Shown piece after piece: positions 1 through 8,875 of a DNA stretch of 64,000 bases. The stretch is from Bradyrhizobium sp. 186 (GTDB taxonomy: Bacteria > Pseudomonadota > Alphaproteobacteria > Rhizobiales > Xanthobacteraceae): assembly GCF_023101685.1 (NCBI RefSeq), contig NZ_CP082164.1, positions 9,388,501 to 9,452,500 of the forward strand. Direction: 5' to 3'. The notes beneath the pieces were generated by a model. The model was not told the origin of the DNA, did not search any database, and saw only the letters and a program-made list of their open reading frames with translations. The translations under genes were made by a program, and so were the position numbers. Position 1 is the first letter of the stretch. Each line of letters starts with the position of its first letter.

Positions 1-22
1 TGAGACATAGGCCGCCTCCATT

Positions 23-61
23 GCTACAATTAACGTAGCACGACGCTACATTATCCGTAGC
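23..61. promoter_or_regulatory. Tandem inverted-repeat operator upstream of HxlR gene
   Basis: Two copies of GCTAC-N7-GTAGC lie at 23-39 and 45-61, with centres 22 bp apart, about two helical turns. The second copy ends 19 bp before the ATG at 81. HxlR-type regulators bind inverted repeats as dimers, so autoregulation or control of a divergent gene beyond the window edge is inferred. The repeats are seen directly; the binding protein is not proven. Confidence 0.6.
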
Positions 62-80
62 AAAACGCAAGGGGACATCG

Positions 81-407
81 ATGGCGAAACAGGCCGCCTC
101 CAGGACCAGCAACGTCCGCGGCTCGCGCACCGGACGACCGATCATGGTCCTGCTAGACCTGCTCGGCCGGCGCTGGAGCTTGCGGATCCTCTGGGAATTG
201 CGCGATGCCCCCCTCACCTCCCGCGCGCTGCGCACCGCGTGCGACGAGGCCTCGCCGACGGTATTGCAAGCGCGATTGACGGAGTTGCGCGAGGCGGGGT
301 TTGTTGAGCTCGGCGACGCCGGAGGTTACAGCCTGACGCCGCTGGGCCGCCACTTGTGCGAGACGTTCATGCCGCTGCACAGGTTTGCGGAGAGGTGGCG
401 GAAGTGA
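81..407 (+). CDS. HxlR-family winged-helix transcriptional regulator
   Basis: A 108-residue protein that fits the short HxlR family (about 100-130 aa). The N-terminal arm is basic. The winged-helix core runs from about residue 22 to 100 and includes the typical LLDLLGRRWSLRILWELRD opening and the SPTVLQARLTELREAGFVE recognition-helix region. Members of this family are DNA-binding repressors or activators, often responding to reactive electrophiles or redox signals. The partner gene is probably upstream, outside the window. The start is the ATG at 81, preceded by a purine-rich AAGGGGA. The paired palindromes at 23-61 suggest it binds its own promoter. Confidence 0.88.
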   Translation: MAKQAASRTSNVRGSRTGRPIMVLLDLLGRRWSLRILWELRDAPLTSRALRTACDEASPTVLQARLTELREAGFVELGDAGGYSLTPLGRHLCETFMPLHRFAERWRK

Positions 408-424
408 GCTGAGACGCCGGTTGT

Positions 425-567
425 CTCCCTCTCCCCGTTCTTACGGGGAGAGGGTTGGGGTGAGGGGCTGCTTCCGCAAACAATGTGAGAGACGGACTCG
501 CGGAGACTCCCCCTCACCCGGATTGCATCTTCGATGCAATCCGACCTCTCCCCGCGAGCGGGGCGAG
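425..567. repeat. Palindromic intergenic repeat (CTCTCCCC family)
   Basis: The stretch between the HxlR and NfeD stop codons is an imperfect long palindrome with CCCTCTCCCCG-type arms at both ends and internal hairpins. Related copies lie at 45413-45570 and 52393-52428. No gene is seen here. It separates two convergent genes and may act as a bidirectional transcription terminator. Confidence 0.6.
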
Positions 568-578
568 GTAAGAAAAGA

Positions 579-1022
579 CTAAGCCGCGGCCACCGTCAGA
601 TTCGCACCATCCACCTGCACCACCTTCACCCTGGTCCCGGCCGGCGTATCCGGGCCGGTGACGCGCCAGACGGTGTCGCCGATGCGCACGGTGCCGTTGC
701 CGTCGATGATCGGCTTCTCCAGCGTGAACTCGCGTCCGAGCAGCGCCTCGGTGCGCTTGTTGAGGAAGGGGCTCGCGCTCGCACCCAGCTTCGGCCGGGC
801 GAGCCGGCGCCACACCGGCACGGCAGCCGCGGCGAACACCGCGAACATCACGAGTTGGATCTGCCAGGACACGACAACAGCGAACGAGATCAGGCCGACC
901 AGCAGCGCGGCGAGCCCCAGCCAGAACAGGAACACGCCCGGCGCCAGCACCTCCAGCGCCATCAGGATGAAGCCGAAGATCAGCCAGTTCCAGGTGCCGA
1001 GCGATACGAACATGTCCGTCAT
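579..1022 (-). CDS. NfeD-like inner-membrane protein
   Basis: A 147-residue protein. The first about 75 residues carry three closely spaced hydrophobic segments (WNWLIFGFILMALEVLAPG, FLFWLGLAALLVGLISF, and a third near residue 50-68). The C-terminal half is a soluble OB-fold-like domain (about 85-147) with the RIGDTVWRV signature of NfeD short forms. NfeD proteins partner with SPFH/stomatin proteins in membrane microdomains. That pairing is present here: the SPFH gene lies immediately upstream on the same strand, 78 bp away. The start ATG at 1022 has a GAGG ribosome-binding site. No serine-protease domain is present, so this is the short class. Confidence 0.85.
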   Translation of the reverse strand: MTDMFVSLGTWNWLIFGFILMALEVLAPGVFLFWLGLAALLVGLISFAVVVSWQIQLVMFAVFAAAAVPVWRRLARPKLGASASPFLNKRTEALLGREFTLEKPIIDGNGTVRIGDTVWRVTGPDTPAGTRVKVVQVDGANLTVAAA

Positions 1023-1043
1023 GACACGACCTCATTGTATTGG

Positions 1044-1092
1044 CGCATGACCCCATCGGAAAACCGGTGTCCACTTTTCCGGGTCATGCGCA
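1044..1092. repeat. Copy of GCATGATC...GATCATGC repeat family
   Basis: An inverted repeat (GCATGACC ... GGTCATGC) with the internal phrase CGGAAAACCG and CACTTTTCCG. It closely resembles the larger copy at 25011-25087. It sits in the short gap between the SPFH and NfeD genes, inside an apparent operon. Confidence 0.55.
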
Positions 1093-1100
1093 TGATGCCG

Positions 1101-2096
1101 TTATCGCGGCGGCACCGCCGGCGGCGTGGGACTGGATGAGGGCACCGAGCCGCGGCGGGCGGCAGCCGCGGCGGATGCGGCGCTTTCGCCGAACGTCGCT
1201 TTGGCGATTTCGCCGATACCGGCGAGCGAACCCAGAATGCTGGTCGCCTCGATCGGCAGCATGAGGATCTTCTGATTCGGTGAGTCGGCCAGTTGCCCGA
1301 ATGCCTTGATGTATTTGTCGGCGATAAAGTAATTCAGCGCGGCCACGTCGCCCTTGGCGATGGCCTCGCTGACCATCTGGGTTGCCTTGGCCTCGGCTTC
1401 CGCGGAACGTTCGCGGGCCTCGGCGTCGCGGAAAGCGGCTTCCTTGCGGCCCTCGGCCTGAAGGATCTGGCCTTGCTTGGCGCCCTCGGCGCGCAGGATC
1501 TCGGACTGGCGCGCGCCTTCGGCCTGGAGGATGTCGGCGCGCTTGACGCGCTCTGCCTTCATCTGGCGGCCCATCGCCTCGACGAGATCGGCCGGCGGCA
1601 CGATGTCCTTGATCTCGATCCGGTTGACCTTGAGGCCCCAAGGCGAGACCGCGGCATCGACCACGCGCAGCAGGCGCTCGTTGATCTCGTCGCGATGCGA
1701 CAGCACCTGGTCGAGATCCATCGAGCCCATCACCGAGCGGATGTTGGTCATGGTCAGCACGATGATCGCCTGCTCCAGGTTGGAGACCTCGTAGCTCGCC
1801 TTCGCCGCGTCGAACACCTGGAAGAACGCGACGCCGTCGACCGTCACGGTGGCGTTGTCCTTGGTGATCACCTCCTGCTCGGGAATGTTGATCACCTGCT
1901 CCATCATATTGATCTTGCGCCCGACCCGATCGAAATAGGGCACAATCAGATTGAGCCCGGGTGTCAGCGTCTGGGTGTATTTGCCGAACCGCTCGATGGT
2001 CCAGTCATAGCCCTGCGGCACCGTCTTCACGCCGGCAATCAGCGTAACGATGACGAGCAATACCAGAACAATCGCGAAAATATCGAAACCGCTCAT
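1101..2096 (-). CDS. SPFH/band-7 domain membrane protein (stomatin, QmcA-like)
   Basis: A 331-residue protein with one N-terminal membrane segment (about 4-22) followed by the SPFH/PHB domain. The classic band-7 motif runs through [15 protein letters not shown], then [13 protein letters not shown] and the [14 protein letters not shown] block. After the domain comes a helical coiled region rich in Ala/Glu/Arg (about 185-250), the usual oligomerisation stalk, and a Pro/Ser-rich tail. These proteins form ring assemblies at the inner membrane and modulate proteases or lipid domains. The ATG at 2096 was chosen over an upstream in-frame start because GGAGG lies 4 nt before it. It pairs with the downstream NfeD gene. 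Confidence 0.9.
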   Translation of the reverse strand: MSGFDIFAIVLVLLVIVTLIAGVKTVPQGYDWTIERFGKYTQTLTPGLNLIVPYFDRVGRKINMMEQVINIPEQEVITKDNATVTVDGVAFFQVFDAAKASYEVSNLEQAIIVLTMTNIRSVMGSMDLDQVLSHRDEINERLLRVVDAAVSPWGLKVNRIEIKDIVPPADLVEAMGRQMKAERVKRADILQAEGARQSEILRAEGAKQGQILQAEGRKEAAFRDAEARERSAEAEAKATQMVSEAIAKGDVAALNYFIADKYIKAFGQLADSPNQKILMLPIEATSILGSLAGIGEIAKATFGESAASAAAAARRGSVPSSSPTPPAVPPR

Positions 2097-2336
2097 ATTT
2101 CCTCCAAGGCAGGAAAAAACCTTTCCCGCGCTGTCATTGGTCGGGATCACGACCCCAAGGGTTCAGCAGTGGGTTCAGCGGCCGCGACTCACGTCGGCAT
2201 CCGCGCAATTCTGCACAAGACGCACGGAGAGGGAACGGTCACGATTAAGTATTTGCAAGACGCTCTTGAAAGCGTGTAGGCGCAGACCTAGCGGCGGAAG
2301 TTGGCAAATCCGGCCATACCGCCTGTCACGGACACC

Positions 2337-3302
2337 CTATTCGATGACGTCGTTTGCCAGTGCGAGCAGGCTGGGGGGAATGGTGACGCCGAGAGCTTTG
2401 GCCGCCTTCAGGTTGATCGCGAGCTCGAACTTGGTGGGATTCTGGACCGGGAGGTCGGCGGGCTGCGCGCCCTTCAGGATGCGATCGATGTAGGAGGCCG
2501 CGCGGCGCAACTGCTCGACGCTATCGGTGCTGTAGGACATCAGCCCGCCCTCGTCGACGAAGCTGCGGCTCCAGAACACCGCAGGCACGCGCGCCTCGGC
2601 GATCGCCGCCAACAGATGCGCGCGATTGGCCATGGTGAAGAAGTCCGGCAGGATCAAGAGGCCGCCGTCCTTGCGCGATGCCAGCGCGGCGATCGAGGCG
2701 TCGTCATGCACCGGCGCGGGCTCGACGGTCACACTGAGCGTCCGCGCGGCGTCCTCGATCGTGCGCAGCATGAGGCCGGCGAACGGCGCAGTGGCGGGAT
2801 TGTAGACGACGAAGACGCGAGCTACGTGCGGCGTGACCTGCATCAGCATCTCCAGCCATTTGCCGGCCAGCGGACCGTCATAATCGGTGAAGCCGGTGAT
2901 ATTGCCGCCGGGATGGGCGAGGTTTTGGACAAAACCCTGGCTGACGGGGTCGGTCACCACGGCGAACACGATCGGCGTCGTCGCGGTGCGCCGGCGCAGC
3001 TCTTCCACCGACGGCGTGCCGACCGCGAGCAGGATGTCCGGCTTGAGTGCGATCAGCTCATCGGCAAGCCACTCGATGCGCGCCCGGTCGCCAGCCCCGC
3101 TGCGCCAGTCGATCGTGAGGTTGCCATGCTCCTTCCAGCCGTGGGCGGCGAGCGCCTCGGCCAGGCGGGTCTGCCCGATCACGTCGTCGGCCACAACCGA
3201 GAGCACGCCGAGCCGGCGCGTCCCGTTCGGCTGTTGCGCCAGCACTGAGGACGGCAGCGCCGCGATCGTTCCAAGAAGCGCCAGGAGTTCGCGGCGATTC
3301 AT
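2337..3302 (-). CDS. ABC-transporter-type substrate-binding protein (PF04392-like)
   Basis: A 321-residue protein. It has a cleavable or Tat-like N-terminus: MNRRELLALLG followed by a hydrophobic stretch ending in LAQQ. The body matches the tryptophan/tyrosine-type ABC substrate-binding family, with RRLGVLSV, PDILLAVGTPSVEELRR, TTPIVFAVVTDPVSQGFV and a C-terminal NLKAAKALGVTIPPSLLALANDVIE. This ending is characteristic of the many such proteins in Bradyrhizobium. No permease or ATPase gene is adjacent, so it is an orphan binding protein and its ligand is unknown. The start lies 10 nt after the ferrochelatase stop, so both genes are likely transcribed together. Confidence 0.85.
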   Translation of the reverse strand: MNRRELLALLGTIAALPSSVLAQQPNGTRRLGVLSVVADDVIGQTRLAEALAAHGWKEHGNLTIDWRSGAGDRARIEWLADELIALKPDILLAVGTPSVEELRRRTATTPIVFAVVTDPVSQGFVQNLAHPGGNITGFTDYDGPLAGKWLEMLMQVTPHVARVFVVYNPATAPFAGLMLRTIEDAARTLSVTVEPAPVHDDASIAALASRKDGGLLILPDFFTMANRAHLLAAIAEARVPAVFWSRSFVDEGGLMSYSTDSVEQLRRAASYIDRILKGAQPADLPVQNPTKFELAINLKAAKALGVTIPPSLLALANDVIE

Positions 3303-3312
3303 CGGGCGCCCA

Positions 3313-4350
3313 TCAGATCCAGCCCTGAAGCTCGCGCAGCACCAGGATGCGGATCACATCCATGCCGGGCGCGCTGTCGTTGAGGCAGGGGATCGCGGAA
3401 AACTGCTCGCCGCCATGATGCTTGAAGATCTCGGCATTCTCCTGCGCGATCTCCTCCAGCGTCTCCAGGCAGTCGGCGGAAAAGCCCGGCGTCACCACCG
3501 CGATGTGGCGCACGCCTTCCTTGGCGAGACGCTCCATCGTCTTGTCGGTGTAGGGCTGGAGCCATTCATCATTGCCGAAGCGCGACTGAAAGGTCAGCAG
3601 CAGTTTTGTCGTGTCCATCCCGAGCCGGCGGCGTAGCGCCTCGGTGGTGGCGACGCAGTGGCCCTGATAGGGATCGCCCTTGTCGACATAGGATTTCGGC
3701 ATGCCGTGGAAGGAGGCGACGATCAGCTCCGGCTTGAAGGGCAGCGTGGCGAGATGCGCCTCGATCGAGGTCGCGAGCGCCTCGATATAGGCCTCGTCCT
3801 CATAGTAAGGCGGCGTCACCCGCAGCGTCGGCTGCGCCCGCAGGCGGGAGAGCACGCGGAATACTTCGTCGCAGACGGTCGCCGAGGTCGGGGCCGAATA
3901 TTGCGGATAGAGGGGTACGGCGAGGATGCGTTCGCAACCCTTCGCGATCAGCGCTTCGATGCCCGACCGGATCGAGGGATTGCCGTAGCGCATCGCCCAG
4001 TCCACCACGACGTGCTCGCGGTCCAACAGCGTGGCTGCGAGCTTGTCGCTCTGCGACCGCGTGATGGTCTTGAGCGGCGACTCGTTCTTTTCGGTGTTCC
4101 AGATTTTCTGGTAGTCGAGCGCCTTGGTGCGGGGCCGGCTGCGCAGGATGATCCCGTTCAGCACGAACTGCCAGATCAGGCCCTGGTCCTCGATCACGCG
4201 GGGATCGGAGAGGAATTCCTTTAAGTAAACCCGCACGCCGGGGGCGTCGGCGGTATCGGGCGTGCCGAGATTGACCAGCAGCACGCCGACACGGGGCAGG
4301 CCGGATTGGACGCCCGGCTTCGCTGCCTCGATGGGGACAATCGTCGTCAT
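3313..4350 (-). CDS. hemH: Ferrochelatase
   Basis: A 345-residue enzyme that inserts Fe(II) into protoporphyrin IX, the last step of protohaem synthesis. Visible landmarks are GVLLVNLGTPD at the start of the domain, the active-site stretch IVASFHGMPKSYVDKGDPY with the catalytic His, and the C-terminal PGFSADCLETLEEI with the conserved Glu. The length equals the usual bacterial form. An in-frame TTG lies 36 nt upstream, but ATG at 4350 gives the standard N-terminus. It is divergent from the MAPEG gene at 4431 and shares transcription with the downstream binding-protein gene. Confidence 0.96.
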   Translation of the reverse strand: MTTIVPIEAAKPGVQSGLPRVGVLLVNLGTPDTADAPGVRVYLKEFLSDPRVIEDQGLIWQFVLNGIILRSRPRTKALDYQKIWNTEKNESPLKTITRSQSDKLAATLLDREHVVVDWAMRYGNPSIRSGIEALIAKGCERILAVPLYPQYSAPTSATVCDEVFRVLSRLRAQPTLRVTPPYYEDEAYIEALATSIEAHLATLPFKPELIVASFHGMPKSYVDKGDPYQGHCVATTEALRRRLGMDTTKLLLTFQSRFGNDEWLQPYTDKTMERLAKEGVRHIAVVTPGFSADCLETLEEIAQENAEIFKHHGGEQFSAIPCLNDSAPGMDVIRILVLRELQGWI

Positions 4351-4430
4351 AGTCCGTTGCGTCGCGCGTTGCTCCGAACTTGTCAAGATTGGGCCGATTT
4401 GGCTAGGGTCGGCGTGGAGGGGGAGGAACC

Positions 4431-4826
4431 ATGACGCTGGCGGAATGGTGCGTATTCGGGGCGCTGCTGCTCTATCTCACGACGATCGCCTCGATCAAAT
4501 GGATCCGGTTTCGCGGATTCGACAATTCCCGGCCGCGCGATCCCGCCTTCTATGAAGACGCCATCGCGCAGCGCGCGCTCGGCGCGCACCAGAACGGCAT
4601 CGAGACCTTCCCGTTCTTCGCCTTCGCCGTACTGCTCGCCGAATTCCGGGATTCGCCGCAGCGCCTGATCGACGAGCTCGCCGTGCTGTTCCTGATCGTG
4701 CGGGTCGCCTACGTTCTGACCTATCTCGGCAACCGCCCGACGCTGCGCTCCATCCTCTGGAGCATCGGCTTTGCGATCAATCTCGGGATCTTCTTGATGC
4801 CGATGTTGAAGCGGTTTTTGCCGTAG
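4431..4826 (+). CDS. MAPEG-family membrane protein
   Basis: A 131-residue protein with four hydrophobic helices (about 5-22, 60-75, 82-98 and 107-125). The MAPEG signature region reads AQRALGAHQNGIETFPFFAFAVLLAE, with the conserved Asn-Glu pair. The family includes membrane glutathione transferases and eicosanoid enzymes. Bacterial short members are usually of unknown substrate. GGAGG at 4419-4423 precedes the ATG. It is divergent from hemH, with 80 bp between the starts. Confidence 0.87.
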   Translation: MTLAEWCVFGALLLYLTTIASIKWIRFRGFDNSRPRDPAFYEDAIAQRALGAHQNGIETFPFFAFAVLLAEFRDSPQRLIDELAVLFLIVRVAYVLTYLGNRPTLRSILWSIGFAINLGIFLMPMLKRFLP

Positions 4827-4903
4827 CCCGGATGGAGCGAAGCGTAATCCGGGGTCCTTCCGCGATGGCACTGTCCCGGATTGCGCTTCGCTCCATCCGG
4901 GCT
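4825..4903. repeat. Palindromic repeat (AGCCCGGATGGAGCGAAGCG family)
   Basis: The left arm, AGCCCGGATGGAGCGAAGCG, at 4825-4844 is mirrored by CGCTTCGCTCCATCCGGGCT at 4884-4903. Inner arms TAATCCGG and CCGGATTG continue the pairing. It starts inside the stop codon of the MAPEG gene and fills the gap to the NicO stop codon, between convergent genes. It could fold as one long hairpin. Confidence 0.8.
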
Positions 4904-4916
4904 ACAAGGCCTGCAC

Positions 4917-6029
4917 TCAAAAACACGTCGTCCGTTCAGCCGCGATGTAGCCGAACAGCAGGCCCGCGCCGAACAGCAGCACGAGGCCGGCGGCGCCGAA
5001 TTCGATGCCGCGCATGAACAGCGCGCCGCCGCCGTCGCGGGCTCCGCTCAGGCGGCCGGCGATGTCCTTGGCGGAAACGGCGACGAGCGCGATGGCCGCA
5101 ACCGTGATCGCGGTGCCGAGCCCCATCAACAAGGTTGCGGCGATGCCGGCCCAGAACAGGCCCTGGGCCAACGCGAACACCAGCACCAGGATCGCGCCCG
5201 AACAGGGGCGGATGCCGACGGTGAGGATCGCGCCAAACCCGCGACGCCAGCCGCCGGGCCCGGCAAGCTCGCTCGGCGCGGGGCCGTGGGAATGGCCGCA
5301 ATGCTCGTCATGGACGTGGTCAGGCCCGTGGTGGGTATGGGCGTGATCGTGGTCATGATGATCGTGGTCACCATGATCATGCGCATCATGATGATGGTGA
5401 TGATCGTGATCATGGTGATGCGGCACGCCGGCGATCGCCGGCACCGGCTGCGCCGCCTGGAGCGCGCGGATGAAGGTGCCGCCCTTGACCCAGACCAGGC
5501 GCAGGCCGAACGCCGCGATCAGCGCGTAGCTTGCGATCTCGATCGCGCCTTCCGCCTTGCACATGGTCTTTGCGGTCGCGTTCAGCACCCAGGCCGAGAT
5601 ACCGACGATGAGGATCGCCACCAGCGACTGCATCAAGGCGGACGCGAACGACAGCACGATGCCGCGCCGCGCGGTCTCGCGGTTGGCGACGAGATAGGAG
5701 GCGATCACCGCCTTGCCGTGGCCGGGACCGGCGGCATGGAAGATCCCGTACGCAAAGGAGATGAAGAGCAGCGTCCACACCGCCGAGCCGTCGGTCTTGG
5801 CAGCGCGGATGGTCGCGGACATCTGCCGATAGAATTCCGACTGCTTGGCGAGCAGCCAGCCGATGAGGCCGCCGGCCTCGGGCTCGGCCGCCGGTCGTGG
5901 CGCGCCAAACGGATTTTGCGCCAAAAGATCGTGGAGCGCCGCATCGGCCACGCCGGCGACGAGGAGAACCGCAGCGCAGGCGATGAGCCCGCGCGCAAGT
6001 GGGGACTGGAGGCGCGGGGTCAAGGGCAA
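4917..6029 (-). CDS. NicO/RcnA-family nickel-cobalt transporter with His-rich loop
   Basis: A 370-residue membrane protein. After a signal-like N-terminus and a periplasmic segment come helices with the HAAGPGHGKAVIASY motif typical of the NicO superfamily. A cytoplasmic loop (about 205-255) is packed with His and Asp (HHHDHDHHHHHDAHDHG and on), and the second half contains VGIRPCSGAILVLVFALAQG. The family exports or imports Ni and Co. Bradyrhizobium copies paired with a DUF1007 gene are usually called nickel/cobalt transporters. The start is probably TTG at 6029, overlapping the upstream DUF1007 stop codon by about 10 nt; TTG at 6023 is an alternative. Direction and metal are not provable from sequence. 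Confidence 0.88.
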   Translation of the reverse strand: MPLTPRLQSPLARGLIACAAVLLVAGVADAALHDLLAQNPFGAPRPAAEPEAGGLIGWLLAKQSEFYRQMSATIRAAKTDGSAVWTLLFISFAYGIFHAAGPGHGKAVIASYLVANRETARRGIVLSFASALMQSLVAILIVGISAWVLNATAKTMCKAEGAIEIASYALIAAFGLRLVWVKGGTFIRALQAAQPVPAIAGVPHHHDHDHHHHHDAHDHGDHDHHDHDHAHTHHGPDHVHDEHCGHSHGPAPSELAGPGGWRRGFGAILTVGIRPCSGAILVLVFALAQGLFWAGIAATLLMGLGTAITVAAIALVAVSAKDIAGRLSGARDGGGALFMRGIEFGAAGLVLLFGAGLLFGYIAAERTTCF

Positions 6030-6658
6030 TCCACCGTGATCTTGTTGGCGAACATCATGCCGAAATTGGCGTTCTCGCCGCTCATGAAGGTCTGCTCGTT
6101 GAGCTTCTGGGCGCTGGCGGTGCCGTCGCTCGGGCGCTCCAGCTTCATCTGGCAGCCGGCGGGCGCGCCGACCAGCTTGACCGGATTGTCCTTGGCCATC
6201 TGGAAGTCGATGAAGAAGGAGCGGTCGAACACTTCGAACATCAGTTGCCTGGGCTTGACCGGATTCTTCAGCGGCAGCGTGAAGTGCAGGGTCAGCACCG
6301 TATCCTTGTAGTCGAGGAAGTAATCGACCGGCTCCTGGAATCGCTCCTTCTTGCCGTCGGCTCGCGCGAAGGTGAAGTAGGCATATTCCTTCAGCGACTC
6401 GACATTGGTCTGCGCCAGCGGCGCCAGTTCCTCGCGCGAATAGGCGCCCTTGGTCTTGCCCTCGAGCCCCTGCACCGCATAGGCCGAGAACATGTCGTCA
6501 AAGGTCCAGGCGTGGCGGACGCCGGTGATCGTGCCGTCCTCCGCGTACAGCAATTCGCTGGTTGCGGTAATCCAGACATGCGGATGCGCGCTCGCCGCAC
6601 CCGCCGCGAGCGACAGGCCAACGGCGAGCAGCAATCCGAACAGGGCACGCATACCCAT
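6020..6658 (-). CDS. DUF1007 periplasmic protein
   Basis: A 212-residue protein with a clean signal peptide (MGMRALFGLLLAVGLSLAAG, cleavage near ASAHPHVW). The mature protein starts with HPHVWI, the DUF1007 hallmark. The N-terminal His cluster suggests metal binding in the periplasm, and the gene almost always sits beside a NicO transporter, as here. Its ATG at 6658 shares a base with the TGA of the upstream peptidase gene, and its end overlaps the transporter start. The three genes are therefore translationally coupled. A longer in-frame reading upstream of 6658 overlaps the peptidase gene and is not real. Confidence 0.87.
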   Translation of the reverse strand: MGMRALFGLLLAVGLSLAAGAASAHPHVWITATSELLYAEDGTITGVRHAWTFDDMFSAYAVQGLEGKTKGAYSREELAPLAQTNVESLKEYAYFTFARADGKKERFQEPVDYFLDYKDTVLTLHFTLPLKNPVKPRQLMFEVFDRSFFIDFQMAKDNPVKLVGAPAGCQMKLERPSDGTASAQKLNEQTFMSGENANFGMMFANKITVDCP

Positions 6659-8739
6659 CAGGCCGCCTTCGCGCCGTCGAGCAGACCACGCCGGCGCAGC
6701 AGCGCGTCGGGCTCCGGCGGGCGGCCGCGGAAGGCTTCGTAAGCGGCTTCCGGGTCGACCGATCCGCCCGAGGAATAGATGTCGTCGTGCAGACGCTTGG
6801 CAACCGCCGGATCGAAGATGTTGCCGGCCTCCTCGAACGCACCGAAGGCGTCGGCGTCCATCACCTCCGACCACATGTAGCTGTAATAGCCCGCGGCATA
6901 GTGGTCGCCGGAGAAGATGTGGCCGAATTGCGTGGGCCGGTGACGCAGCGAGATCTCCTCGGGCATGCCGATCTTCTCCAGCTCCTTCTTCTCGAACGCC
7001 CTCACGTCCTGCGCGGCCGCGGCCGGCTGGGTGTGGAATTCGAGATCGACCAGCGCCGAGGAGACGAACTCGACGGTGGCAAAGCCCTGGTTGAATTTGC
7101 GCGCGGCAAGAAACCGTTGCAGCAGGTCGTCAGGCAGCGGCTCACCGGTCTGATAGTGACGGGCGAACTGCTGGAGCACTTCGGGCCGCTCCTGCCAGTG
7201 CTCGTAGAGCTGCGACGGCAGCTCGACGAAGTCGGTGAACACGGAGGTGCCCGACAGCGACGGGTAGGTCACGTTGGAGAGCATGCCGTGCAGGCCGTGG
7301 CCGAACTCGTGGAACAGGGTGCGGGCGTCGTCGGGTGACAGCAGCGACGGCTCGCCGCCCGCGCCCTTGGCGAAGTTGCAGACATTGATGATCAAGGGCG
7401 CGATCTCGCCGTCGAGCCTCTGCTGGTCGCGCAGCGAGGTCATCCAGGCGCCGGAGCGCTTTGACGGGCGGGCATAGTAGTCGCCGTAGAACAGCGCCTT
7501 GTGCTTGCCGTCCGGCCCCTTGACCTCCCAGACACGGACGTCCGGATGCCAGGCCGGGACATCCTTGCGCTCGGCGAAGGTGATGCCGAACAGCCGCGTG
7601 GCGCAGTCGAAGGCGGCGGCGATCATGTGGTCGAGCGTGAGATACGGCTTGATCGCTGCGTCGTCGAAATTGGCGCGCTGAAGGCGCAGCTTCTCGGCGT
7701 AGAAGCGCCAGTCCCAGGGCGCGAGCTTGAAGTTGCCGCCCTCGGCCGTGATCAGCGTCTGCATCTCGTCGCGGTCGGCTAGCGCTCGCGCCCGAGCCGG
7801 CTTCCAGACCCGCTCCAGCAGGCCCCGCACCGCGTCCGGCGTCTTGGCCATGGAATCCTCGAGCCGGTAGGCGGCGAAGGTCGGGTAGCCCAACAGCTGG
7901 GCGCTCTCCTCGCGCAGCTTCAGGATCTCGACGATGGTCGTGTTGTTGTCGTTCGAATTGCCGTTATCGCCGCGCGCGGTGAAAGCCTTGTAGACCTTCT
8001 CGCGCAGGTCACGCCTCGCCGAGCTCTTCAGGAACGGCTCGACCGAGGAGCGCGACAGCGTGACGATGGCCTTGCCGGCCATCCCGCGTTCTTCCGCCGC
8101 GGCCTTGGCGACAGCGACGAAGCTCTCGGACAGGCCCTGGCGGTCGGCCTCGCCGAGCTCCATGAACCATTCCTGCTCGTCGCCGAGCAGGTGATGGCTG
8201 AAGCCGGTGCCGAGCTGGGCGAGCTTCTCGTTGATCTCCGCCATCCGCGTCTTGGCCTGGTCGGAGAGGCCGGCGCCGGAGCGGTGGAAGCGGGTGTAGG
8301 TGCGCTCCAGCAGACGAAGCTGCTCCGGCGTCAGACCGAGATTGGCGCGGTTCTCGTGCAGCTGGGCGATGCGGCCAAACAGCACGGCGTTCATCGTGAT
8401 CGGATTCCAGTGCCGCGCCATCCGCAAGGAAACCTCCTTGTCGATCTCCAGGATGGCCGGATTGGAATGCGCCGAGACGAGGTCGTAGAAGACGGCCACG
8501 ACCTTGTTCAACAGCTTGCCCGAGCGCTCCAGCGCCGTGATGGTGTTGGCGAAGTCGGGCACGGCCGGATCATTGGTGATCGCCGCGATCTCGCCGGAAT
8601 GGTCGGCAAAGGCCTGCTCGAAGGCCGGGAGGAAGTGCTCCGGCTTGATCTCGTCGAAGGGCGGGGTCGCAAACGGCGTGACCCAGGCCTTCAGCAGCGG
8701 ATTGGTCTCGGAGTCCGTAGTTTGGCGGGGTTCTGACAT
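6658..8739 (-). CDS. M3-family zinc oligopeptidase (peptidyl-dipeptidase/oligopeptidase A type)
   Basis: A 693-residue cytosolic metallopeptidase. The zinc motif HEFGH sits in DDARTLFHEFGHGLHGMLS about two thirds along, with the third ligand Glu downstream in FVELPSQLYEHW. The start region NPLLKAWVTPFATPPFDEIKPEHFLPAFEQAF and the end IYSSGGSVDPEAAYEAFRGRPPEPDALLRRRGL are typical of Dcp/PrlC proteins. It cleaves short peptides. ATG at 8739 was chosen because the 46 upstream residues have no family match and overlap the divergent promoter region. It heads an overlapping operon with DUF1007 and NicO genes; the functional link is not obvious. Confidence 0.94.
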   Translation of the reverse strand: MSEPRQTTDSETNPLLKAWVTPFATPPFDEIKPEHFLPAFEQAFADHSGEIAAITNDPAVPDFANTITALERSGKLLNKVVAVFYDLVSAHSNPAILEIDKEVSLRMARHWNPITMNAVLFGRIAQLHENRANLGLTPEQLRLLERTYTRFHRSGAGLSDQAKTRMAEINEKLAQLGTGFSHHLLGDEQEWFMELGEADRQGLSESFVAVAKAAAEERGMAGKAIVTLSRSSVEPFLKSSARRDLREKVYKAFTARGDNGNSNDNNTTIVEILKLREESAQLLGYPTFAAYRLEDSMAKTPDAVRGLLERVWKPARARALADRDEMQTLITAEGGNFKLAPWDWRFYAEKLRLQRANFDDAAIKPYLTLDHMIAAAFDCATRLFGITFAERKDVPAWHPDVRVWEVKGPDGKHKALFYGDYYARPSKRSGAWMTSLRDQQRLDGEIAPLIINVCNFAKGAGGEPSLLSPDDARTLFHEFGHGLHGMLSNVTYPSLSGTSVFTDFVELPSQLYEHWQERPEVLQQFARHYQTGEPLPDDLLQRFLAARKFNQGFATVEFVSSALVDLEFHTQPAAAAQDVRAFEKKELEKIGMPEEISLRHRPTQFGHIFSGDHYAAGYYSYMWSEVMDADAFGAFEEAGNIFDPAVAKRLHDDIYSSGGSVDPEAAYEAFRGRPPEPDALLRRRGLLDGAKAA

Positions 8740-8875
8740 CGCAAGTCCGGTTTTTTGAGCTGATTTGTTGGAGCCAGCTATAGCACGCGATGGGGCTTTT
8801 TTGGGCCATTTGGCCTTGCTCCCGGCTGCCTTTTCAGAGAGATTGCGGCCCCTAGAGACCACGGATCCTGAGCCC

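Noticed and set aside
5310..5430. CATGATGGTGATCATG-rich stretch that looks like a simple-sequence repeat
   Set aside because: It is the His/Asp-coding loop of the NicO transporter read on the other strand, and needs no separate explanation. The same holds for 16320-16395 (CobW) and 19740-19810 (small His-rich gene).
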